Shown: positions 26,551-52,949 of the stretch, in pieces | How the letters are laid out: each line of letters starts with the position of its first letter | Position numbering within the stretch: the stretch's first letter is position 1 | Assembly (NCBI GenBank): GCA_020284085.1 | Contig: JACEVL010000144.1 | Span: forward strand, 820,001 to 884,000 | Direction: 5' to 3' | DNA: 64,000 nucleotides | DNA from: Aporrectodea caliginosa | Lineage: Eukaryota; Annelida; Clitellata; Crassiclitellata; Lumbricidae | The notes under the pieces: model-generated | What the model saw: only the letters and a program-made list of their open reading frames with translations | What the model was told of the DNA's origin: nothing | Databases searched by the model: none | Made by a program: the position numbers and the translations under genes

Positions 26551-26957
26551 GATCCTGAGTGGCCGAGTGGGTTGGTAGCCCGCTCGCCAGTCGCCACGCC
26601 GGCGGCCCGAGTTCGACTCCCGGCCGGTCGGTTTATCAGAGATTAATTTCTCGGATCTTTACTGCGGGTGGCTCGGTCGCATTATAAACGTGGAGTACAA
26701 TATACAATACAATACAACACAACACAATACAACTGGGGCGCTGTGGTTTGGGGTATGTTCGGTGCCTTGCAGCTGGAGGGTTGCGGGTTCGAATCCACCT
26801 CAAAGTCGCCGCGTAGGGCAAGTCCTTCACTCGCAATTGCTCATGCGCTTCGGCGTGAAACTCCGATTCAGCGTCCGCGCAGTAGTCGGGAGCGCCTCTG
26901 AATGGGAAATCTGGTAGGGGCGCTATAACAAGTGTTCAAATACAATACAATACAATA
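26551..26957 (+). mobile_element. SINE-B with two tRNA-like heads, copy 1
   Basis: Head 1: A-box TGGCCGAGTGGGTTGG and B-box GAGTTCGACTCCC (tRNA-Ser/Leu style). Spacer with GAGATTAATTTCTCGGATC and (ATACA)n. Head 2: GGGCGCTGTGGTTTGGGGTA and B-box GGGTTCGAATCC. Then core GGCAAGTCCTTCACTCGC and 3' end GGGAGCGCCTCTGAATGG, GGGGCGCTATAAC, (AATAC)n. Confidence 0.85.
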
Positions 26958-27042
26958 CTTTGGCTTCTTGAAATTGCAGCAAAAGCAAAGCGATCGTCCT
27001 AGCCATCGAACTATCGTCCGCTCTTACAAGCAGGACTGATCT

Positions 27043-27043
27043 C

Positions 27044-27074
<31 letters not shown>

Positions 27075-27670
27075 TACAGGCAGAAACGCAGACACCGATA
27101 TAGACAGTCACATCGGGCACAAACAGACACATAGACAAACATCGTTGCCGGAGCGACAGACAGAAGAGACAGATAGATAAACAAAAGAAGGATAGACAGG
27201 CACGCAGAGACACAGACAGACACACACAAACAGACAGACACACAGACAGGTACACAGGCAGACATGCACACAGACAAGTATGCAGCCACACACACAGACA
27301 GACACTCACAGACAGATACACGCGGACAGACAGGTTAACACAGACAGACACAGACACATCGACGCACAAGCAGACACGTAGATAAACAGACTCATACAGA
27401 AGTAACCGGAGCAACAGATTGCAGAGTCAATCGTGCACAAAACACCATTAAGGCAGACAGACAGATAGACAGACACAAATACGTTGCAGAAGCAACAGAA
27501 ACTGGAGACACCCAGAATCAAAAGACAGACAAGCAGATTGACACACAGACAGACAGGTGCATACAGTCAGACAAACAGACTCGCCTACATAACAGAAGCA
27601 ATAGAAAAGGGAGACACTGAAAAGCGAAAGACAGATAGAAAGACAGACAGGTCTGCAGACAGACAGACAG
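27043..27670. repeat. Degenerate (ACAG)n tract
   Basis: CAGACAGACA-rich with interspersed unique words (GTTGCAGAAGCAACAGAAAC). Equivalent to 20346-20830 and 13040-13110 inside the composite repeat. Confidence 0.9.
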
Positions 27671-28274
27671 ACAGAGAGACAAAACATTATTCTGTAGTAA
27701 AAGGTGAAACCTTGGCTGTTAGACAATCCTTTTGTTTTTTCTGTAAAAAGCCGATTATTTCCCGGAAGCTTGTTATTTCAAAGCAGAAGTATAAGCTTAC
27801 TCTATTTCACCAACTCGATAAAAATGTCGAAGCTGCGAATCCATACATGCAGCAATCCTTATCTGCGCAACTAAATACGATATGTAGCACTTAAATCGCT
27901 CAAATGATATAGGAAATGAAGCCTACACGATGTTCCAAAAAATGAGAATCCTTGTAGACAGAGGTTTAGTTTCGAAATGGCTGGCCATAAAACTTCCAGC
28001 TGGATGGCTTGTCTCCGTTGCAGTAAGCCTCAGATGGAAAATGATAAAAATGGAAAAGAATGGACTTGAATGGAAGATAAACGAATTGCACAGAATGTTA
28101 TGTAATTATTGCTATTTGAAAATGCTTTCGCATTAAATAAATTGCCTCTGGAGAATGAAATTCATGTTTGATAATATTAACTATTCGGTGTAAATATTTG
28201 AATCGTGGCGACATCTCTGGTCAAATGTACAAACGGACTTTTTCACGCCAAATGAATTGTGACATTTAGACACC

Positions 28275-28686
28275 TTGAGTGGCCGAGTGGGTTGGTGCCC
28301 GTTCGTCGCGCCGGCGCCCCGGGTTCGATTCCCGGTCGGGTCGGATTATCAGAGATTAATTTCTCGGATCTTTACTGCGGGTGGCTCGGTCGCATTATAA
28401 ACGTGGAGTACAATACAACACACAATACAACACATCACAATACAACTGGGGCGCGGTGGTTTAGGGGTATGTTCGGTGCCTTGCAGCTGGAGGGTTACGG
28501 GTTCGAATCCACCTCAAAGTCGCCGTGTAGGGACCCTGGGCAAGTCCTTCACTCGCAATTGCTCATGCGCTTCGGCGTGAAACTCCGATTCAGCGTTCGC
28601 GCAGTAGTCGGGAGCGCCTCTGAATGGGAAATCTGGTAGGGGCGCTATAACAAGTGTTCAAATACAATACAATACAATACAATACC
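28275..28686 (+). mobile_element. SINE-B with two tRNA-like heads, copy 2
   Basis: Nearly identical to copy 1 but with the fuller core TAGGGACCCTGGGCAAGTCC. It interrupts a motif that is uninterrupted at 14390: left side TTTAGACACC, right side TTTTTAAAGTGCCTTG. Confidence 0.85.
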
Positions 28687-29334
28687 TTTTTAAAGTGCCT
28701 TGACCTCCTTATAAATAAATTTTATACAAAAAAGCAGTGTTAAACCTTGTAGCATGACTCTGTTGAATGGTGATGTGGTTAAACTTTCGGCATAAACTAA
28801 ACAGCAATTAAAGTTAAACAGATTGAATTAAAGAGATTGTTTGTTTGGTCGTTGATGACAACAGGAGTCTCTCGGAGAATTCGTCTTCCCAGTTTTATAT
28901 ATAGAGCCTCTTCAAGAGAAACTCAACAGAGGCACTCTCTACCTAAGTGGGGAAAACCAGTATCGAGCAAATGGGTTTCAAGCGCATACGGGATAGAGGT
29001 AAAGAATGAAGTAGAATAGGGTAAGATGATAACGTTGTAGCAGAATAGAGTTATATACAACATAGAATTGAATGATGTAGAATAGAATAGACCTGTAAAA
29101 ATTGACGATCTATAGAATTAAATGGTAGAGTATAGAATCGAATTTCATAAAGAGCCATTTCAGGAGCAACTCACAAGAGGCGCATCAAGGGCTCGCCTAA
29201 AAAAAGGCAGAGAAAGGCCATAGAGGCTTTTGCTAGGAAACCAATTCGCTGAAGATGGCTCTAAACACCACAGCGAAACGTCTATGCTGGTCACAATGCG
29301 TGGAGGAGTGAAAAAGTATGCGGCCTAAGATGGA

Positions 29335-29490
29335 TGATAATAAAAAGCAAAGCTTCTTGAGATCAAAGTGCAGCGTAGCCTGCAAGACTGTGGATGGACC
29401 AAAACTGCATGGAACAGTCTTCCTGCCCACGTGAAGAATGCGCCATCTCTGGAGACATTCAAATCGCAGCTCAAGTCATCCTAACTGTCT
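29335..29490 (+). mobile_element. LINE 3' tail fragment
   Basis: Plus strand reads SLPAHVKNAPSLETFKSQLK with frameshifts (WNSLP-x-x-V/I-R tail), ending in the stop region. About 150 bp. Confidence 0.6.
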
Positions 29491-29779
29491 GAACTATCTG
29501 TTCTTCACTTTTTGAAGTCATTTTGTACCCCTTTCGTCGGCCTCGGCTATGCTACGGCCCCAGGTCGATCTGTGAAGGAAAGCCATTCGACTAATTGCAG
29601 AACCCTTTCTGATAGATGACTGAAGCAATCCCAAGGCCCTTTCTCGAATTTTCATGGTACAATTAGGTGATTTAGGTCTGTAGCTGTGACTTCTGACCAT
29701 GCATCTGGAACCTGTCATGACCGAGGACAACGGAGATCATTTATTCGTAACCACAACCGCCATATGATTGGTGTCAGGC

Positions 29780-30083
<304 letters not shown>

Positions 30084-30906
30084 ATGATGACACTGGAATA
30101 CATATATCTCAAAGGTAGGATGGATCACTACATGCCTGGCAGTTATGCATATAATCAGCATAGGGATTTTATTTTCAACGCGTCTTAGCATGAGCAACCA
30201 AATGCAGCTCATCCGCCGTGTGGTTACATATAATGATCAAGCTGTGGTGATGGGTCCCATCCGTTTCCACAGTCCTTATGCTCTTAATGGAAGTCCGAGT
30301 AATAATTCTCCCATGGCGGAAACGATTAAAGGCGACACAAGGCACAATTTGACACGGGATGTGCGTCGTATTACAGAGAGAGTTGAACGCACGGACGGGA
30401 AATGATGTTGGACGCGCTTGACATCCCATCCGTTTTCTCGCCGGCTCTCACGCCTTGTTGCTGCTTAGAGCCAGCGCCTGTGAATAGCATGTTGATAACA
30501 TTATCGACAAAACGATTACACCTCAGTCCCAATGTATAAGTATATATATGCATATAAATATATATATATATACTATGCTTAGAAAGCGTTGCGGATATTT
30601 TGCATATATGTACACGTGTATAAATAGACCTAAATATATACAGAGAGAGGTATATGCATTCATAAGCATCTTTATGTAGTAAGGCATATGTGTATATCTT
30701 TGAATATGTATTTCGGCATGTATGTATGAATAGGAACAAATAAAAACATGAATATGCATATGTATTCGTGTCTATGCCTGTATTTCTATGCATCTTTATG
30801 TGTAAAATTACGTGTAATTTTGTTGGTAAGTGTGTATGTGTGTGTGTTTGCTTGTGACTGTGTGTGTTTGTGCAAATGAATGCTTGTATACGTATTTATA
30901 CATGCT

Positions 30907-30949
<43 letters not shown>

Positions 30950-31260
30950 TTACGAACAAACGTATATAAACGTATATATATATATATATGTGTATATATA
31001 TATATGTCTGTATATATATATATGTATGTCTGTGCATGCGTGTGCATGCGTGACTGTGTGCAGGTGTGTTTATGTGTGTTGGTGCATGTGTGCCTGTGTG
31101 TGTGTGTATGTGTTTGTGTGTATTGTATTTGTGGCAATTTGTTGTTGGTGCTTTTTTGTCCGTTGCTATGGTCACCGAGATGTTGCCTGGCGACAACAAA
31201 TGAACCGCGGGATTGTTCAAGTAATGGACGCAAAATTAATGTTGCTGTGAATTTCTGTTA
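30084..31260. other. No gene; TA/TG-rich microsatellite stretches
   Basis: 30145-30405 is open and unique-looking but has no splice or motif support. 30530-31130 is imperfect TATA, TGTG and TGTA repeats. Confidence 0.4.
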
Positions 31261-31272
31261 GAAGAAGATACA

Positions 31273-31530
31273 TTTATACATACATACATACATACATACA
31301 CATACATACATACATACATACATACATACATACATACATACATACATAAATCATGTCTACATGCATACATGCATACATACATGCATACATATTTACATAC
31401 ACACATACACACATACATACATACATACATACATACATACATACATACATACATACATACATACATACATACATACATACATACATACATACATACATAC
31501 ATGTATATATATACATACATACATACATAC
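31273..31530. repeat. (ATAC)n microsatellite
   Basis: Long ATAC tract with a unique break at 31348-31400. Confidence 0.95.
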
Positions 31531-31782
31531 ATACATACTTGCGTGCATATAGATACATACATGCATATATACATATATGCTGCAACGAATGCAATTATAG
31601 TTATTTAATATTTTATTAAATTTTTATACTATTATTTATGGACACTAAAAAAATAAAAACGACAATTCAGCCGAAATAATTTCACATTTTACGTATAAGG
31701 CCTAGAAAAAGACTACGGTTGGCGTATGAGTGATGGGAAGCTACGTTGCTATAGCAATGAACGATGCCGCATCCAATTAGTA

Positions 31783-32138
31783 CAGGGGTTCCCAATCTTT
31801 TCTATGCCCCGCACCCCTGAGAAATATTTGACCACTGTTCGCACCCGTTACAAATTATTATCACATTTGAAGACGCATACACGAAATTGTTACTACTGAA
31901 ACTTGTGCTTACAAGCCTATTGTTAGCCGTACAGCCTTACAGGCATATCAATGTTACATGGAAATAAACTTCTAATCTCATGGTCTTACCCATACTTATC
32001 CTATGAAGCTCAACAATTCATAATGTATTATTAATGCATTCTTATAATTCACACTTTCCTCTTTGTCGCGCGGTCGCACCCCCTGAAATGACATGCCGCA
32101 CCCCTGGGGGTGCGTGCACCCCAGTTTAGGAACCCTTG
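31783..32138. mobile_element. hAT-like MITE 3
   Basis: Starts CAGGGGTTCCCAATCTT and ends TTTAGGAACCCTTG, with the perfect 8-bp duplication AATTAGTA at 31775-31782 and 32139-32146. 356 bp, C-rich near the ends (GCACCCCTG). No ORF. Confidence 0.9.
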
Positions 32139-32399
32139 AATTAGTAGATTGAGTTGAAAATAAAGGTCAGAAGTTCGACGAGAGCGGTTGCAGTGGAAAG
32201 ACGCTGGAAAAGCAGTCTGCGCTTGACTTCGTTAAGAATATTGGGATTACTGCGTCACTTGAACATCCATGCTATCTTCAGCTGTCGACTCGAATCCGTT
32301 GGCTGGTTCCACGTGTGTGCGTGGGCCCGACACTGGTGACTCTTTCAGCTTACTGTGCATTGTTTTGCTAACTGATGTAATATATTCGTTCGTAATTAC

Positions 32400-32510
32400 A
32401 TTTAACATCTTATAGGCTAGCGCAGAGAGCGCCTCTGAGTATATAGATATCTTGAAGGGGAGCTGTATACACATAAATGTTCAATTACATTACATTACTT
32501 GTGGATTTAA
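32400..32510 (+). mobile_element. SINE/LINE 3' tail
   Basis: AGAGCGCCTCTGAGTATATA, TTGAAGGGGAGCTGTATACA, then (ATTAC)n. Only the shared 3' signature is present. Confidence 0.55.
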
Positions 32511-32894
32511 CTCGATCTTGAAGATAAATCCCTTATTTTTCGAATAAATGTCGTTTGCGATCTATCGAAAGTTAAGTGACTTACGTGTACTTCGCGAACT
32601 CTATAATACTCGAGCTTATCTAATTTATGATTTAGGAATATTGCAAATCGACACGAAAGAACGTCTGTATGGATTGTAAAGTTCCTAAGGATTTATCTTA
32701 TTCCGTGACTTGCTTAAATTCTACGATCGATATCGTACACTCGAGGAGTAACAATTGCATGAAGTGAACTAAAGAAAAAGGTCAAATTAAAGGGCATCCA
32801 TGCATACATGTATTATGGCTGGATCAATACATACCTAATTAATTATATATTATACATGCATACATGTATAAAGACTTACATTCAGTATATTTAT

Positions 32895-33120
32895 CGAACC
32901 AGGATCGCTTTAGCCCAACCTCGGTCGTTTGCTGTTGTGGGCCCTTCTGCTTGGAATGACCTTCCCCTTCCTTTGCGGGCAAAGCTATTGTCTGGGTTCT
33001 CCTCCTTATCTGCTCGTTCCCTGAAGACGTTCATCTTTCCCCGGGGCGTCTGCACTGAGAGCGCCTCTGAAATATAATAGTCCATACTGCTAGTGCGCTT
33101 TATAAATGTTCAGATAAAAT
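32895..33120 (+). mobile_element. LINE 3' end
   Basis: TRIALAQPRSFAVVGPSAWN DLP tail in frame, then GAGAGCGCCTCTGAAAT and GTGCGCTTTATAAATG with (ATACG)n. Lies just upstream of the first GPCR exon seen. Confidence 0.8.
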
Positions 33121-33254
33121 ACGATACGATACATAAAGACATACAAATATACACACATGCATACACAATTGCATGCATACAACCATACATACATACAAAC
33201 ATTCATCCTATATATTCATTTGGGTATGAAGATTATTGTGAATTGTGATTGTAG

Positions 33255-47760
<14,506 letters not shown>

Positions 47761-48044
47761 ATACAAAATCACATTGGAACCAATCTAGGGTCCCATTTCA
47801 TGACTCCGTCTTAGTTCTGGAGGGTAAAACCATTCGGCTGCCTCTGCAAACTGGTTAGGTTGAGGATTACAGACGAACGTTGACAATATGAAAAGTGAAA
47901 CGGTTGGGAACCAATTTGAGCTTGGCTGCTTGGGTGGGGTTCAGTTCACATTGAGCTCTCCCTCCCAACTAGCCTGTGTGATGGTTGCACACTAAAGTTG
48001 TAAGTTTCTGATATTAAGACAAATCAAGTAACTCTTATCTGGAC
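47761..48044. other. Probable 3' UTR of the GPCR gene
   Basis: Unique sequence after the stop. A clear AATAAA occurs only at 48489 within a repeat tail, so the cleavage site is uncertain. Confidence 0.35.
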
Positions 48045-48475
48045 CAGGGTGGACTTTGGTAACGCCATCTTTGCTGGACTTTCACTAGCTAATATTTCGA
48101 AGCTTCAGTATGTTCTTAATGCCGCTGCCCGTCGTATTGGAGGTGTCCCCTGGGTGTGACCATAATTATTATAGCTTCCTTTAACTGTTGTTGGCTCTGC
48201 CCATCATACTATAGAGACTTCTGTATTATAGTGGCCTCGGTCCCAGGTCGAGGCACCCTTCAGTCGGCTGCCCATGGACTCCTGACTGTCCCTCGTATGG
48301 ATAGCCTACTGCTACAGCTCAGTCCAGATGTTTTGCCTTTGTTGAGCCCAGTTTGTCCGATCCTAAATTTCGCAAGTCTGTATTATTCGATAGCAATTTC
48401 ACTGATTCGAGTCGGGAACGTCACTGATGAGTTCTTTTCTTAAAGTGGCGCTTTATAAATGTCAGAATACAATTA
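48045..48475 (+). mobile_element. LINE 3' fragment
   Basis: VDFGNAIFAGLSLANISKLQ and YVLNAAARRIGGVP (DYxNxLxxGLP...LQxVxNAAARxI), then a decayed tail and GGCGCTTTATAAATG with (AATAC)n-like end. Confidence 0.75.
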
Positions 48476-50662
48476 CCTTTACAATTACAATAAAAAATCA
48501 GTGGAACCGAAAACGATCGAATCCCTCTGAGTTTCTAAGTCCAGGAAATCGATCTCCCTTACTCGACACTAGATGGAATGAGAACATTGAGAAGGACCAA
48601 CGAAAGTAATAAGTCTGAGCCATGAAGCAAGAAGTCATAAAAGTCTGGGAAAGTAACAGAGGTAATACAATTTGGGAACTTAAAAGGCTATCAGGTAACG
48701 AGCATTGTCTGCATTTGTTCATTAAAACCATTTCGCTCAATTCGTTTGAAACCCCTCTGACTTGACGGAGCAACCGTGCTTGAGTTGGTGCACGCAGCGC
48801 TTACAATTTCCGGATTTCGATTACCTTACGTCCGTTTCCTGTGGTACGTACACAGTCGTGGCCCATTGCTACTTCCCTGTACCTATTCCATGTTCGGGTC
48901 TAAGTGATTCCTCAAATTCATCACAATGCTCAGGAATTAACAGAGTGCCGTCGTTTAAGATGACATTGCAATAAATTCAGAATGTTCTGCAACTGTTACC
49001 AATAGGGCAGGCAAAGGTTAACAATTAGGGTTAAAATGCTCGAGACGGAGATGGAGAACAATGCGGAGTCTCTAGAATACGGACAGTAAATTCTCTGTTG
49101 CAATACTCCGCTGTCATGGACAAACCTCTGCTTACAAATTTCACGGCTGACAATATCCTCCGCTGGACTATTTCCGCAGGAAATTCTCTGCTGGCAATTC
49201 TCCATAAGACAACTCTCAGCCGGGGAATTCTGGTAAATTTTGCGCAGCACAGTTTTGCACAGGACGGTTCTTGTAAGGGAAATAATCTGCAAGACGAATT
49301 ACGCGCACTATTCTTTATAAACCGATTTAGAAATAATTTTGGTCGATGAGAGTGAATTCTTGTAGAATTCAGAATAAAATTTAAATTAGCCTGCCTTACC
49401 TAAACAACCCTCACAACGAGCACTCATGCCTATCGTCAACCACTACTCTCCTTAAATTCCGCCACGCCGTCTTCGACCTTCTGGCGTGCAATCTTTGTCT
49501 GATAATTCCATAGCGACCGGACCTTAATGCCCAAGGCGTCTATTTGGAAAGGTAATTATTAAGCTGATATCAAACTGATACAAGAGAGTGAGTAGAACGA
49601 AGAGATGCATGGTGAGAATGCCAACGATTTAGGTCCAGCAACAGAAGTAGCCCGTTACGCAGAAACAGTTCAAGTTTCTGAAATGACCAGGACAAGGCAT
49701 TCAGTCAGGTGAGCTAGTTGATTGGTGATCAGATTGGGAATAAGGACAAATCAATCGCATCTTAACAGAGCCTTTGCCAAGGCTAGTCTATATGGTGCTA
49801 AAGTCATAAAAACAGTTTTCTTTAAATCCTTTGCGAATTGAAACAACGTCAAGAGTGAAGCAGGCTAGACAAAACAATTGTAATTGTAGTTACGATCGAG
49901 TCGGATCGACAGTTTATACATAGCATCATGATCATCAACAGCAATCTACTTGAATAAGTACTTAAATATGGTTTAATCATAAGTTTTTATCTAAAGAGTA
50001 CTCTAAAAGTCAAAGTGTTATGATTTATTCAAAGATTACAGAGTTAATTGTAATCCAGCCAAGCCTTCAAGGAGTGGAAAATAACAAACGTCGATTATCC
50101 ATCATAATCTGTCTCCGTTTCAGTGGACTGACCTTCTGGAATTTGTCCCGATTTTAGTTCACTTTTGGTGGGCCATCGGTTGATGCCCTGTGCATTTTAG
50201 TACACTGACAATAATTAATAGCTTATAATTAATAGTAATAATGATAAGAGTGATCTTATGAAGCGTTCGTATGAACTGTCGATTGTGTGTTCTCAGTGAC
50301 TTTCCACTGTTTTCAGACTTTCCACTTTAATTTTCCGGGATACGTTTCTGTTATACATTTTATTGTCTGAATCTGTCACAAAGAAGATTAGCTGAAGAAG
50401 TGAAGTAATACTGTACTACAGTGCACAAGGAATCAACCGATGGCACACCAAAACTAGGCCTTAATCAGGTCAATTTCCAAAAGATTCGTCCGTTAAGACG
50501 GAAAGAAATTCTATGATGGATAAACAATTTTGAAAAGATAAGTGCTAAATTTGAAAAAGAAAAGTCTTTCAGTATGACACCAGTGTTTGCTTGTAACTTA
50601 GGTCAGAACAAATGAAACATTCAGAACATCTGAAGTTTGAGGCAAACTTCACGTTTCACCGT
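48476..50662. other. No gene I can support
   Basis: Moderately AT-rich DNA. Frames on both strands lack motifs and paired splice sites. 48984-49300 contains several GGAAATT and CTCTGTTGCAAT-type words but nothing recognisable. Confidence 0.4.
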
Positions 50663-50688
50663 TCAAGCAATTCTGCATTCATCTTCAC
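50663..50688 (-). CDS. Candidate last exon of WWE gene
   Basis: Acceptor TCTAATGTTGCAG followed by GT GAA GAT GAA TGC AGA ATT GCT TGA. The two leading bases complete the Gly codon begun at 51433, giving GEDECRIA then stop. Chosen by phase and a good acceptor; very short, so it may be chance. Confidence 0.3.
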
Positions 50689-51983
50689 CTGCAACATTAG
50701 ACAGAAATTCATCAGCCAGATTTTACATGCATGTCCAAGTTTGCTTTAGTGGGCGATTTTTAGCCTCCTGAAGCAGCAGTAGAATACAAACTAGGTATTC
50801 CAGCCAATTTAGCATTTTAGAACGTTTATTAATAATATTAGTAACTTTTATCGCGCCTGCGTCTAATGCAAATTATGCCTTACACAAATAACGCTACCAT
50901 TTATTTATTTCATTTATTTATTGCATTTATCGTGCATTTAAGGTCAGTGAATCTGAATCTGAGGCGTGTGACAAGAATGCACGAGCAATATCACCAGAAT
51001 TAGTACACGGCGTTTGCTCAGCAGGCTCAAACCTGCAGTCGTTAGATTTCGAACTAAGTGGGTTACCGAAAAGCCTAACAGGCCATACAGTGCATAGTCG
51101 GCTTAGAACATTCCGGCCGCCTAGAGACCCTAGACAGTTCGCCCGTGGACAACAAACTACTCCTGCTGTCAAGAGGTCTGTCTTAGCTGCTCTTTGATCC
51201 GTATCATCAAGTGACCTAACACACCATAAACACTCCGCTTAGACTTAGAGTACTTTAATTAACTGAATGGTTACTGAAGGCATTATAGTTTTGTATGTAG
51301 GTTCCATCTCTGGTATAAATTGGTGTTAATTTAGCCAATTTTACACAGTGCAAGTGAACTTCTGTTATGTGCATAAGTCGGTTAAGTGCATAGGTTTAAG
51401 GCAGTCCCGAAGCTAAGCACTTAAGACTGTACCTTTGGTTGTAACTGTACATCTGACTTTGACGGGAAGTATTCTCCACTTGGTCAAACATTCCACCACC
51501 ATTGTACTGAATGTTAGTCTGTACGTTGCATTTTCTACTTTCCACTCTGCGTGCGACTTTCCTTCTTTGCAGGCTTTGTCGATGATGGCGTTGATTTCGT
51601 CAGAATATTTAACGAAAGCCGTTCCATCTTCATACTCCCAATGAGTCTAAGATAAAGAAAATTTCTAGGACCTCACCGGAATTGAACAATAAACAAAAAC
51701 ATTTTGAGCATTAATATTACGGAAACTTCTAACCATGCTACGTCACACAGAAATCCGAATCTGAGGCGCAATTAGTCGGTCGCTATCGACGCCATGTGAA
51801 GATTAATTAGGTAGATATCGAGATGTTTGAAAGCCAATGAAAAATAGTGAGATTTGAGGCGTTCCTTAAACTTTCTTAAAGGAAGAGAAAGAGTTCGAGC
51901 ATCGGAGAAACACTGGTTGTCAGTTCCATTTCTTGAGGGCAGTAACATGGACTGCACGAAAGCCCATGACAGTACTGCATCGT

Positions 51984-52053
<70 letters not shown>

Positions 52054-52434
52054 TTCTCTGTCTTTCTCTCTCTCTCTATCTATCTTCAGACCGACCGACC
52101 TCATTTCTGACTTAATTACGATTTGGCTGTGATGAGCTTTGGAATAAGCCATTGGACACAGAAGTTGATATAGGCATTAGTAAGCGATAATATAACAGCA
52201 ATTAACAAATAAGAAACAAGCGTTAAGAGCTTTAGTGTGCAAATGAACGAACAGTTCAGGAGATTGAGAAGGCAGTGTTTGCCTTCAAAGAGTTCTTACT
52301 AAAATATTCATCATTTCTGGGTTGAATTTGGCGATGCTCTTCTGATCCTGAGGAATATCGAGGACTTTGTTGACGTCTGAAAATTCATTATTATCTACAG
52401 AATTACTGTCTCGCTGGTCTAATGCCGCTGCCAT
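50663..52434 (-). CDS. Small WWE-domain protein gene
   Basis: Three phase-compatible exons on the minus strand: 52434-52300, 51646-51433 and, tentatively, 50688-50663. The spliced product would be about 124 residues: a 45-residue acidic N-terminus (MAAALDQRDS...), a WWE domain of about 65 residues, and a short tail ending ECRIA. WWE domains bind iso-/poly-ADP-ribose or mediate interactions in PARP, Deltex, RNF146, HUWE1 and TRIP12 proteins. No ubiquitin-ligase or PARP catalytic exon is visible nearby. The first exon stays open for about 30 codons upstream of this ATG (…EYLSALYLVHLVLFK…), so the true start may lie further 5'. The parent family is unidentified. Confidence 0.6.
50880..51200 (-). 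repeat. Possible SINE with (ATTT)n tail
   Basis: Minus-strand block with AGTTCGAAATCTAACG and GGTTTGAGCC, ending in (AAAT)n at 50905. Lies in the WWE-gene intron; repeat status inferred from the tail. Confidence 0.35.
51433..51646 (-). CDS. WWE-domain exon
   Basis: Acceptor TTTATCTTAG/ACT (phase 0) and donor ACCAAAG/GTACAG. It encodes THWEYEDGTAFVKYSDEI, then an Ala/Cys-containing helix (NAIIDKACKEGK), then YRLTFSTMVV and TKWRILPVKVRC. This is the WWE pattern: Trp-x-Tyr/Trp-x-Asp-Gly, a Y-x-x-E-I helix, a Y-x-x-x-F-x-x-M core and the closing R-x-x-x-V-x-R. Only one of the two name-giving Trp positions before the helix is kept; the second aromatic is Phe/Val. Confidence 0.75.
51770..51985 (-). 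mobile_element. Decayed LINE 3' tail
   Basis: Minus strand: LRKFKERLKSHYFSLAFKHL, resembling the F-K-x-x-L-K-x-x-L-F end of RT polyproteins. Followed by (CT)n 51986-52050. Confidence 0.45.
52300..52434 (-). CDS. WWE-protein exon 1 (coding part)
   Basis: ATG at 52434 followed by 45 codons, ending PEMMNIL at donor TTTTA/GTAAGA in phase 0. Composition is acidic and polar (DNNEFSDVNKVLDIPQ). In-frame sequence extends upstream without stop to about 52510, so this could be an internal exon with an acceptor near 52445-52490 instead of a first exon. Confidence 0.55.
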
Positions 52435-52855
52435 GTACTTTGCTCCAATTTTAAAAAGCACCAGATGAACTAAATACAGAGCAGATAAATACTCATGGCT
52501 CAGGCAACAAATTATGAACTTTGAAAGATTTCAGAAAGACTGGATTTTAATAGGGAAAACACACCGAGAAAATGGCTTCTGTCTAATTTTGACGTATGTC
52601 TAGACACGGATTGTGGTTTCGATAAACAGAGGATCAGCATACATTCTGCTCTAGGATTGAAACCCTTCTGATAACAATCGATTTGACAAAGTTGCAGAAT
52701 AATAACGCCTACTCTGTAAGACACCTTAAATAGGATAAGGCTAAATTAAAAGCTGAGATGTATATAATAATAACGATAATTCTCATGATAATAGTCATAA
52801 TAATAATAACAATAACAAAACAATAATAATAATAACAACAATAAGCTTAACAAAA

Positions 52856-52887
52856 ATTATAATAATAATAATAATAATAATAATAAT

Positions 52888-52938
<51 letters not shown>

Positions 52939-52940
52939 TA
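52856..52940. repeat. (TAA)n tract left of direct repeat A
   Basis: AAT repeat merging into the direct repeat. Confidence 0.95.
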
Positions 52941-52949
52941 TTAGTAGGC

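Larger units (their letters stand above)
26100..29000. repeat. Composite interspersed repeat, copy 3, with SINE-B insertions
   Basis: Blocks in the same order as 12.6-14.7 kb; two SINE-B copies interrupt it. 28690-28990 corresponds to 14400-14680 (AGAGATTGTTTGTTTGGTCG, TCTCGGAGAATTC). Non-coding. Confidence 0.65.

Noticed and set aside
26560..26640. tRNA-Ser/Leu-like gene
   Set aside because: The A and B boxes belong to SINE-B, which recurs with the same flanks at 28275; not a functional tRNA gene.
30145..30405. Open 86-codon frame
   Set aside because: No motif, no splice sites, no relative in the window.
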